Part shown: positions 55,800 to 64,000 of the stretch, piece after piece
Layout of the letters: every line of letters starts with the position of its first letter
Position numbering within the stretch: position 1 is the first letter of the stretch
NCBI GenBank assembly: GCA_948099385.1
Contig: CANUEZ040000165.1
Span: 7,844,001 to 7,908,000, forward strand
Source: Fasciola hepatica
Lineage: Eukaryota; Platyhelminthes; Trematoda; Plagiorchiida; Fasciolidae
Direction of reading: 5' to 3'
Length of the DNA stretch: 64,000 bases
Notes under the pieces: model-generated
What the model was told of the DNA's origin: nothing
What the model saw: the letters and a program-made list of their open reading frames with translations, nothing else
Databases searched by the model: none
Position numbers and translations under genes: made by a program

Positions 55800-56265
55800 A
55801 CTTTCAGTTTCTGACGAAACTGACCGATCTGTTTCCACCATTTGGCCTGCCCTGGATAACAGAACAGCACCCATGCTGTGACTGACGTGATACGCGGGCA
55901 TTAAACACCCAGTACCGAGGCCAAGTCGTGAGTCCACACTATCACAAGCGACGGAGAAGGTGGCAGAGGACTGAAAACATTGACTGACAGGTGCACAAAG
56001 GAAACCTGACAAGCGGCGGTTAGACTCATTAACGGTCAATCGAAAGGAATGACCACCAGAACCTATCAGTGCAATTAGATTTGCTCGTGAATTGGTTACC
56101 GTCACCCTACATTCCTTATAAGCACTCTGTTCCGCACTAATGAACCGAGTTAGTTCGGAAACAGACTGGTGAGTCAGCTCAGATTGCGGATGACACGGGA
56201 CACATCTCTCTAATGTATCCAAGGTAAAAGCACATTTTCAGATGCATAAAATAACATGTAGTTCA
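55800..56265. other. Open minus-strand frame, unassigned
   Basis: A 156-codon ORF (55752-56222, -) is one of the longer frames here. Its C-terminus lies in the tRNA-like element and the rest has no known motif (LIALIGSGGHSFRLTVNESN, GFLCAPVSQCF). It might be a SINE or LINE body in antisense. Confidence 0.3.
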
Positions 56266-56270
56266 TTGTG

Positions 56271-56330
56271 TGGCCTCGTAGTTCGACTGGTAGAACACAA
56301 TTTTCAGTCATCCACATGGTCATTTTATTA
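56271..56330 (+). repeat. tRNA-like 5' half
   Basis: GGCCTCGTAGTTCGACTGGT-AGAACAC has tRNA acceptor and D-arm layout. No matching T arm was found downstream. It resembles the start of the minus-strand element at 55792. Confidence 0.4.
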
Positions 56331-56454
56331 GATCAAAATAAAATGTGCAGACTTCCGGAAGTATAGCTTGTCACGATTGGCAAGAGCAAACAGTAATAAT
56401 ACTAATGGTAATAATAACAGTTGTATTTCCTTTTTTGCTTGTTATACGTAAACG

Positions 56455-56802
56455 ATGCTGACCTCATCAATGGTTGTGTACCCTTTCAGATGTGTTTGTG
56501 ACGCATCGTATGTAGGTCGAACGGCACGACAGCTATCCACTCGGATCAAAGAGCATCACCTACGCTGGCTAAGCCAAGGACAGACTGGATCGATAAACAG
56601 CGCAATCTTAGTACACCTAGTTGACACCGGACATCAGGTGAATCCAAACACGGCTTTCAAATTTGTGTATCGAGTCCCCCCAAGCAAATGCAAGGGTGTG
56701 CAGTTGCGCACTCTAGCGATAGCTGAGGCAATCGGAATCAGGAAGCTGACCCCCGACCTTTGCGCCCAAAAGCGTTCGGTCCAGGCACTTCAACTTCCAT
56801 AG
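56455..56802 (+). CDS. GIY-YIG endonuclease domain of a Penelope-like element
   Basis: A 115-codon open frame encodes VVYPFRCVCDASYVGRTARQ, LSTRIKEHHLRWLSQGQTG, LVHLVDTGHQVNPNTAF, LRTLAIAEAIGIRKLTPDLC and AQKRSVQALQLP. This is the complete order of the nuclease found C-terminal to the Penelope-like RT: a Cys pair, the SYVGRT core (GIY-YIG second half), the R of STRIKEH, the HL..TGH block and the LCAQK..V..L.LP ending. There is no stop inside the domain, unlike the other three copies. The RT that should precede it is absent: a stop lies just upstream at 56449. It is best seen as a recently truncated copy, not a host nuclease. Function would be target-site cutting for insertion. Confidence 0.85.
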   Translation: MLTSSMVVYPFRCVCDASYVGRTARQLSTRIKEHHLRWLSQGQTGSINSAILVHLVDTGHQVNPNTAFKFVYRVPPSKCKGVQLRTLAIAEAIGIRKLTPDLCAQKRSVQALQLP

Positions 56803-56804
56803 CC

Positions 56805-58875
56805 TAGGATCGATCGAGGCCGAGTAAATCTGTTGTCCTGTCACTCACAGGACGTAAGTTAGATAAAACAATCAAATGACAAGGACAAATTGACTGTTGA
56901 CAAACCCCTACCTTTGATTGGTGTTTACTCCATGTCTATCCGCATGATTCTTGCTTAGTGTCTCCCATGTAATTTGTAAACGGCTTGAGAATGAATTACT
57001 GAAAAACAATTGTTTCGCCAAATTGGACTTCTATGAAATCTCAGGAAGTCGGTCACGGTCAGTTAGACGCAGGCGCAGCAGCAGCTGCGACAGGATTCGA
57101 ATCGTGAACGTCCAGGTCCCGCGTATTTCACCACGACAGTTTTATCACTGCCGGCAGGATAGCAAAATGGTCATTTTCAGACCGAATTCGTCAAACCATA
57201 CCGGTCACAGGGCATGTGACTGGGAGATGCTAAATTACTGTTCGTCTATTCATCAACTACTAGTCGGATGACTAGTTACATAAAAGAATTTCTCTTTGAC
57301 ATTTCGACTCATGCTTAAACATGTATTGATTGTTAAGCTTAGAGATAGGGAAATAATAAAAATGGTCGTGCATAACCGTGAGGGAACCAAATATGTTGAC
57401 GTAACAACATTCCAGTGGGAAGAATTCAGCTAACGTGTGAACAATTGCCCGTGGGAAAGGTGCACAAATTGGATACCCTTTTAATAGGAAGGTTCTGTGC
57501 AGGGAAAGAAGGTAAGGTAGTACGTGCTCTTCAGCTATGACAACATCAGCTATTGCATCAAGTCTCTCGACCTAGATACTGATGAACGGACGGGACCAGG
57601 ACCGAATGCTAACAACGATGCACATGAGCGAACCACATATGATAAAAGTTACGTAACCCGAGGATTGAGCGTATTCCAAACAGGAGTCAGTGGTAGGTGA
57701 AACAACGTGAAACACCACAAAATCAAGGTGACCGTGTCTGAAACGATGACTCTCCAAAATCCGTCATTGTCCGGCCTCTTTTGTTGACTCTACGTCAATC
57801 TGATTGTAATACTGTGTTTGCAGTCAGCTACGCGAGAAACAGCGCAAGGCCCCGTTGATGGCTTATTTGCCTAAGTTATAGCTATCCAGCTCATAACTGT
57901 GCCAAAGGAGGATATTCTCTTGTCACGGTGGTGTGATTTTTTGTCTATTGGCGTCCCCATCTCCCTTCGCACATTGTTGATATCCTCTATAGTGCGTTTT
58001 GTTGTACACTAATCACCAAGGTGAGGTGCAGCAAAATCGTCGTGGACATGAATCACACAGTATCGTCCCATTGGCTTTTCTATTCATAATTACATGTTTG
58101 TTTGAAACGAGATGAGGAAAGGAAGTATTTCGCACTAACAGCCAGCCATGTACATGAACTGATGGGATAATTTTAAATCTCAGTGCGCAAAAGTTCCGTG
58201 TTCTCAGAAGGCTTCCCAAAATAAAACGACATTTGTGAAGCAGATACATGTTCGTGTGTTCATCTGGTGGACCCCGTTTGATTCACAGGGACATCCAGCT
58301 GTAGCCAGTCAAATTAGAAATTAGGTCACTGGGGCGCAGGAAATTCGCCAATCAAATCTGGGTACGGAAACTGTGTGATCCATCCGCGAAACGTTCGAAG
58401 TCTTTCGGCTTAGCCTCATCTCAAATAAGATTATAGCTGTAAACCGACTGTGGAGTGCTCAAGTATAAGGATGATTGAGCTGAAGAGTACCGGGTACGCT
58501 TACCTAATGAGCGGCAATAACCGCGAAACCGATCGTGTGCTTCCGGGGAAATTTTTTCCTGTCATCCAGATACAAAGCTATACTACTCATAATCCGTGTA
58601 AAGCCTGCAGTGGTGTATGTGTGCGTGTGTGTGTGCTTGCTTAATGACTCAGTGCCACGATTAAAGAATACGTTGGGAAAATCACCAAAGAAAGAGACGA
58701 AGGACAGAGTGTTAGACAGACTGAATCAATAGGAAATCAGAAAACGACTTGGATGATCTAGGTACCACGTGGACTACTCGGAAGAAATACACTGGAAAAG
58801 AACGAATGAAAGAAGTGACAATATGAAATAACGCGTCCACAGAAACTAAGACCTCGATTCTAGTATTGCGTCATA
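56805..58875. other. No clear gene
   Basis: The plus-strand ORF 56951-57271 (106 codons, Arg/Ser-rich middle) is unassigned. A minus-strand B box (ACGATTCGAATCCT) lies at 57089-57105, a possible SINE trace. A GT-rich bit lies at 58612-58640. Nothing else was recognised. Confidence 0.35.
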
Positions 58876-58881
58876 TCATTC

Positions 58882-58992
58882 GCTGGATGTGCACTAATAA
58901 TGATACCTAAAACCCAGATAAAACAGCCGTACAGTGAGTGTGTTTTATGATTTTCAATTGTGAATTCAGCGTTGACACTGCATGATATACTC
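58882..58992 (+). repeat. SINE family A, body only
   Basis: GGATGTGCACTAATAATGAT, ACCCAGATAAAACAGCCGTA, TTTTCAATTGTGAATTCAGC and GTTGACACTGCATGATATAC match the family body. The tRNA-related head is missing or unrecognisable. The TA palindrome starts 24 bases further on. Confidence 0.7.
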
Positions 58993-59015
58993 CATGTAAA
59001 ACCTGACATCCTATT

Positions 59016-59021
59016 ACTTTT

Positions 59022-59073
<52 letters not shown>

Positions 59074-59079
59074 AAAAGT
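59016..59079. repeat. Perfect palindrome with (TA)n core
   Basis: The left arm ACTTTTACTTTA (59016-59027) is the exact reverse complement of the right arm TAAAGTAAAAGT (59068-59079). Between them is an uninterrupted AT/TA run of 40 bases. The whole 64 bases can fold into one hairpin or cruciform. It sits just downstream of a SINE body. Confidence 0.95.
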
Positions 59080-59084
59080 GTTGC

Positions 59085-59850
59085 ATTGTTCATCTCAAGG
59101 GACGGATTTTCAGCACTATGCTCATCTGTATATTGTTCACTGGGTACGTTTGTTGTACAATCGAAGATTTAAAAAGAATAAAATAAATGCTTGATTCAAG
59201 CAGATAACGCAGATGCAAGGTATACCGAAATCACCCAAGATGGGTGCTTCACTGCCACTTGTCCTCTCCATGACTGAGTCGCCACCACACTGTTTAGCCA
59301 AACGGTTGGCGGAACTACTCAGGCGGATCGGAAGTATGATCAGCCAGTACAACATGAAAGACAGCTTCGAAACGTGCCAAATGCCAAGTAGGCAGAAATG
59401 GAAACAACCAGCGACTGTATACCATGGATAGGAATTCTTCATTCAGTTGCGTTCCGCTGCATGAAACTGTCGATATAATATGCAGGATAAGATGTCAATA
59501 TACCCTCCGAGTCGGACTGTCATGCAGTGAGCTAACGAGATTGCTATTGCTGTGTGCAGCAAATGCGAAATTCGCATTTCTTGGTCGAAGTTGTCAGTAA
59601 ATAGACGGCGTCTTTATGGAAAGTCCATTTTGAACACATCTTAGCTTAAGTGTTGCTTTGACTATCTCGAACGAAGCTGACAGACGAGATCAAAAAACTA
59701 AACCTCGCTGCGTCACTAAGTCAATCACTTATTTGCGATCAGCAACACTAATGGGGACAAAGAGGGACTCTTTCGAAAGTTCAATATAAAGCACCCGAAT
59801 ATAATCTCGACATGTCATGTACAAGAAAATAAAACTGACTTTCTGGTTGA
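59085..59850. other. No recognisable gene
   Basis: Opposing ORFs (59137-59442 - and 59213-59431 +) share the same bases and neither has a known motif. Confidence 0.35.
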
Positions 59851-59854
59851 TAGA

Positions 59855-60150
59855 ATGGGTGGATCAATCAGTAGACCTGTTTCCCGGAAAAGTACACGGT
59901 CTGTGCAACATTTGAATTTCACAAGTTTCGTTCCTATGAGATACAAACCTGGTCTATTCAAGACATTATTTCATGGGGCTAGTGAAATGTGTACGGACGA
60001 TGCTCTGGACGACGAGGAAGCAGTCGTGAAGAAGACACGGCAAAAGAATCGTACACGAACACTTGGTAGCCGGACATTTTGTCGAATGTACATCCGGTCG
60101 CGGGACATTTCGTCGAAAGGACTTTTCCTCCACAATAAACCCTTGAGATC
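59855..60150 (+). CDS. Candidate 5' coding exon, hypothetical protein
   Basis: An ATG in the context TAGAATGG opens a frame starting MGGSISRPVSRKSTRS, which fits the N-myristoylation pattern (MG..S). It continues with QHLNFTSFVPMRYKPGLFKT and an acidic stretch, CTDDALDDEEAVVKKTRQK. The sequence has no close family I can name. The open frame goes on to 60247, but from 60153 it is SINE family A, so the real end, if the ORF is genuine, must be a splice donor or stop before that. It might be only chance. Confidence 0.3.
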
Positions 60151-60152
60151 TA

Positions 60153-60322
60153 ACCCGGATAGCCTTGTGGCTAAGGTGTTCGACTCACAGCCGTTCACCC
60201 CGGCTTCGAGTCCCCGTGGGGTTTCGATGGATGTGCACTGCTGGTGATGGCTCCTAACACGGAGCAAAACTGCTGTGCAGTGCTTCCGTGGATTTCAATA
60301 GTGACCTCAGCTTTCTTGCTGT
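60153..60322 (+). repeat. tRNA-derived SINE, family A (near full length)
   Basis: ACCCGGATAGCCTTGTGGCT is the A-box region and CCCGGCTTCGAGTCCCCGTG the B box. The body follows the family: GGGGTTTCGATGGATGTGCA, CTGCTGGTGATGGCTCCTAA, CAGTGCTTCCGTGGATTTCA. The best-preserved head of the family is here. Antisense and sense readings give false ORF ends (CTSIETPRGLE; SSPRGVSMDVHC). Confidence 0.85.
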
Positions 60323-60539
60323 ACTATCATATACGACCATATTTTGTAAAATTCAATCCCCCATTAACCATGTAGGGCTAGATACATAAAGGATTCAATA
60401 AAGTTAGGGATTATTTTTCACATCTTTTGTGGCACAAGTTTGTATGCTGACTGGACGAGAACGGATCATCGTACTTTCAGCGTGTTAGATTTCGGACGAT
60501 CTGAGGCCTGTAGTTGGGGAGTAATTGGACCGGAGTAGA

Positions 60540-60690
60540 TTGAGTATATGTACAGGTTACTTTTGAGCACACAAAGGGAGTTGCGAAGCCGAATCCCCAC
60601 CACTTCTATCGTGGCCAAGATGCAACTTCCCACCGATTTGGACAGCCAACCTTGGACTATGCACACGGAGTGGATAACTTTGTTCATGCT
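60540..60690 (-). pseudogene. Penelope-like endonuclease C-terminal scrap
   Basis: On the minus strand, LSKSVGSCILATIEVVGIRL and RNSLCVLKSNLYIYSIY line up with the family end (K.KSRLLKCRILDSAEVGSICL, LCVQK...). Only about 40 residues are involved and several key positions differ, so the call relies on similarity to the copies at 15.4 and 42.8 kb. Confidence 0.45.
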
Positions 60691-60699
60691 AATAGGCCA

Positions 60700-61390
60700 C
60701 ATCAGGTATGAACACTAATCCCTAACACTCTTCCTTAAGTGCTGGTTCGTACTGGCATGATTGCGAATCACCGAAAACGAAAATGCCCTCCAATCAATGT
60801 TTTCCAAAACCGCGTTTATTTTTAGGCAACCCTAAAGCACTTCGAAATCTAGCTTCTTCTCAATTCAATGGTTATTCACAGTAGAGAAGAAAATAAACAC
60901 GCGGATCACATGACTTTCACTATCATTCACCAGTGTTGAATATTTCCTCTTCCATGTGTTTTCGACTGCGTTCACGTCGTCTTCAGAATCCACGTTACCC
61001 TCTACCGTATTCAAAAATCAAAATAACGATAATACCAATAGTAGTAATAACCGTGACGCATAGCATTAATACTCTGGCTGAAATTTCCATCTGAATTGGT
61101 ATCACCAAGAGTATAGAGTTCCGTATGAACTTTACATCAACCTAGTTATAGTATCTGAACGCCAATAATTTCAAGCTCGTACACATTAAAGATTCTGAAA
61201 AATCGATGGTCCTAATGGCGTGTTTGTATTTCGGGGGAAAGAATGATTTGTGGGAAAACGTCTGCGCACATTGCATCGTCCCATATTCGTTACAAAATCA
61301 ACCTGTGAAACAGGTTAAACAATCAGACTAAACCGGTTGGATTTCGGACGGCCAGAGGGGGAGAGTGCTGTGAAGCCACAGGTGCCACTT
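60700..61390. other. No recognisable gene
   Basis: No ORF above 60 codons and no known motif. Confidence 0.5.

Positions 61391-61392
<2 letters not shown>

Positions 61393-61446
<54 letters not shown>
61393..61446. repeat. (TA)27 microsatellite
   Basis: About 54 bases of pure TA. Unlike the array at 59 kb it has no inverted-repeat arms. Confidence 0.95.
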
Positions 61447-61448
<2 letters not shown>

Positions 61449-61449
61449 G

Positions 61450-62335
61450 TAATGCGATAAGGACTATCGTGTGTAGTTATCCTTTAAATTGTTTAATGTG
61501 GTCAAAATTTCTTGAACGAGTTAGAGCTTGGGGTAATTAGACAGTTGGGTACATTGGCTGATTGATTAATTGATTGATTGATATATATTCTGTCCAGCTG
61601 TTACTTTCCCATTTCACCCCTGGACTCCAGGACGCCGATCAATGAAACTGGATTCAGTCTCCCGTGTCAGTTAACTGTGATTTCAGTTACTAGGCTCTGA
61701 GTATTCGGCGAAATTGTGTGTATGTGTGTGTGTGCCTTTGCCGCACTAAATCACAAACACCTGTGCGTGCGCATGTCATCTGATAGCTTGATTTGGAGCA
61801 ATTTGTTGTCGGGATCGTTTAAAATATAACCGAGTGGCTTATTTCCATGACAGAGCCCCTGCGAGCCATCAGTCCTCCTCTTATCCCAAAAAATAAAACT
61901 GAAGTGATACGGTAATCGGGATGATTACGTGGATGAAAGAGTGGGAATGATTTCGTTCTGTGGTTCAACCAGACGCACAATACCATGTACGATCGAGAAT
62001 CGCACAAATTGGAAAATTCGTCTTGGTGATAAACGTGCCACTTATAGCATCAACAGAAACGATACCACAAACTTAAAATGGAAAACCGTTCTGTCTCAGA
62101 GTAGCAGCCAACAACGACAGTGTTAAGCAAATTCACATAAGTTGGTTCCCGGGCTTGAAAACACATTAACCTTTGAGATCCAGCACACACATTGTCATTT
62201 ATAGAAAAGTACACATTTCAAATAAGTTGGGATCATGTGCTACAGAACCTCTGCTCTGTGGACATTCAAAAATATCAGAAGCACCCTGACTGTTTTGGTT
62301 GGTTTTTGACTGATTGATCGAGACATGGCCATTGA
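61450..62335. other. No clear gene
   Basis: GATT-type tetranucleotide units at 61558-61582 and a GT run at 61718-61733. ORFs at 61819-62126 overlap on both strands and are not recognised. Confidence 0.4.
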
Positions 62336-62339
62336 AACG

Positions 62340-62658
62340 CGGTAAAACAGCGTCACGACGCCTGCAAATGAGAGCGGAGTCTTTTTCCACTACTTGCTTG
62401 CGCGTGACTGCAGGGGATGGGGTAGGCCCTATAGCCACAAAGTCCTACTGTACCATTAGGGATAACGGAAAAACAGACCCTGAAATTTGGAATGATGGAG
62501 AACCACATAGGATCCCAATAGGCCCGGCGTGGTAACGAGCCGGACCACAGTGGATTACTGTCTACCACCAAAGTAATCGGTGATGACGGGGATTCGAACC
62601 TCGAACCTCTGCGACGGTAAACAGATACTGTAAACAACCCAACCACCACCGGACGAAA
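62340..62658 (-). repeat. tRNA-derived SINE, family D
   Basis: On the minus strand the head starts CCGGTGGTGGTTGGGTTG (A box), and the B box is GAGGTTCGAATCCCCGTC. It is followed by ACTTTGGTGGTAGACAGTAA, CGGGCCTATTGGGATCCTAT and a body to about 62340. This matches the copy at 19.4 kb in order. The long ORF on this strand (62353-62691) is the SINE read through, not a gene. Confidence 0.75.
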
Positions 62659-62694
62659 AGTGAGGCAGGAGGACCACCCTGGTGAAAACACTTC

Positions 62695-64000
62695 GAAATA
62701 TCAATCAGATGTGTGACTCTTATCTGTCACTCCCTATACCCGTCTCAAAAGACGATGGGGTTTGGGGATACGAATACTGCGAGGTAACTTATACTACTGC
62801 TTGTTAAATGACACCAAAACGGCATTCACGATGCAGGACCGGGTGATCGTTTCGTTCTTGAGTTTGTTGGTCACGGAATTGGGAGGACTGGGTCTGACGG
62901 TGAAATTTCGGAAGCAACAAGGTTTTGGGTTTTCTGTGTGGAAGAAATCTTCCATGAATCCTTTTTCTTTTCCGTTACGCAACTAGCGACTGTTCCATTA
63001 ACTGGTTTTACTACGAGCTTTCAGTAGGCCTCGTTTTCTACGGTTTTCGGGTTCAATGTTTTTCAGGTTGAACTCCTCCCGCAACTGTCGTTCTCCAATC
63101 TTCTCTCCTAACAACAGTAAACAAACCACCTAACGCATTCTGAGAACTACGATACGATACAATGCCAGGGACATGCCTAATGTGTCTTCCGTAACCGTGG
63201 TGCGCCGCGATCCCCAATCCCTCCACTGGATTACAGTCATGTCCGGTCCAAAATTACCGTTTATCTGTCATCTATCTCACCATTAGGTCAACACCGAATT
63301 TTCCCTAATCAATAGCGCACGTGGTTACCCTCTTGTCTTTCGATACCGGTTGCGCAAATGAGTACTTCATTCAAATGATCCGAACCACCCCCAACTAATC
63401 CGGATTTAATTATTTCGTCAAACTGTCGTTGAATATGAGTTATCCGGAATAGACCAGGTCATACTTGAATACTTTTTCGAGCGACCACCGACTGTTTATT
63501 TGGCTGCTCAGATTTTACATAGTTTTTTTTCGTAAAGTAACCTTTGAAAACGCACGCGGCGCGCGCGGCTTAAAAATCTCACTTTGTGATGTCCGATTTA
63601 TTTTCCAAGACGGGATCTTTTGTGCCATTCAACCTAAACGGAATGCCGCGAGGCTGAACCCTCTCCAATAGCCAGTGATCTATCTTCCAGCTCAGCGGCA
63701 ACACAAGACGTAAGAAGCAGTCAAGACCGGTATACTGAATCCTTTCCCATTTTCTAGTGGTCTTCCAGATCATCGGTAATGCCAGAAGTAAGATACTGTC
63801 GAGGTTTGAATTCTGAAAAAAACCCATTTTCCCATTAACCCACAGTCCAGTAGACTATCTTTCAGCTCGTAGTGAAATTCAGTTATCAAAATAACCATAA
63901 GATCTTGGAACGTTTGAGCTTCAGCCTCGTACCAGCCTACTACTTCAAGGCTTCAAGACGTTTCTGCAAAAGATTGTTTACTTATACAAGAATCCGCTTT
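62695..64000. other. No clear gene
   Basis: ORFs at 62762-62986 (+), 63465-63671 (+) and 63579-63827 (-) have no known motif. A GC-rich scrap (CGCACGCGGCGCGCGCGGC) lies at 63551. Nothing else was recognised up to the window end. Confidence 0.35.

Noticed and set aside
55752..56222. 156-codon minus-strand ORF as a possible host gene
   Set aside because: Its end lies in a tRNA-like repeat and no motif or splice context supports it.
62353..62691. 112-codon minus-strand ORF
   Set aside because: It is a read-through of SINE family D, including the B box (RRGSRFESP).
1..64000. CRISPR arrays, operons, bacterial promoters or riboswitches
   Set aside because: No regularly spaced direct repeats and no prokaryotic gene organisation. 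The content is eukaryotic retroelements.

Overview
This looks like a stretch of a metazoan genome with no prokaryotic or viral gene organisation. The best guess is a parasitic flatworm, probably a digenean trematode. The reasons are the wealth of decayed non-LTR retrotransposons whose RT C-termini carry motifs of the type YGSETWPLR and RLRWLGHVLRM, Penelope-like GIY-YIG endonuclease remnants, Ty3/Gypsy pol remnants and several tRNA-derived SINE families. The species cannot be fixed from the sequence alone. Open reading frames are short and broken. I found no convincing multi-exon host gene, so the window is probably intergenic DNA or long introns. Three short possible host exons are flagged at low confidence.

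Layout. 0.8-1.25 kb: LINE RT tail (+). 2.1-6.0 kb: decayed Ty3/Gypsy pol (-), with the integrase at the low-coordinate end and the RT start at the high-coordinate end. 6-14 kb: almost no recognisable content apart from one tRNA-like head and short repeats. 15.3 kb: Penelope-like C-terminus (+). 18.3 kb: GAT array. 19.4-28 kb: SINE-rich, plus a LINE 3' end (-) at 23.7-25.1 kb that is about 98% identical over 0.8 kb to a second copy at 31.96-32.76 kb. 33.6-34.4 kb: LINE RT tail (+). 36.4-37.7 kb: a different LINE RT (+). 38-39.5 kb: SINEs and a possible DDE transposase scrap. 41.5-41.8 kb: LINE tail (+). 42.7 kb: Penelope-like tail (-). 45.2-47.95 kb: the longest element, a LINE with endonuclease, RT and C-terminal regions (-). 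48.1 kb: tRNA-like SINE head. 51.0-52.4 kb: second Gypsy element (-) with nucleocapsid, protease and RT in order. 53-57 kb: SINEs, a tRNA-like sequence with a long variable arm and an unbroken GIY-YIG ORF (+). 58.9-60.3 kb: SINE copies, a perfect palindrome and a candidate coding exon. 60.5-64 kb: Penelope-like tail (-), a long TA array and another SINE.

No set of genes here works together as a pathway. The content is layered mobile-element decay: autonomous LINEs, Penelope-like and Gypsy elements, and non-autonomous SINEs that presumably depended on LINE machinery. I saw no sign of a previously undescribed multigene system. The observations most worth checking are the two near-identical LINE blocks with a sharp identity boundary, the SINE families, the palindrome, and the few ORFs with splice-site-like borders.
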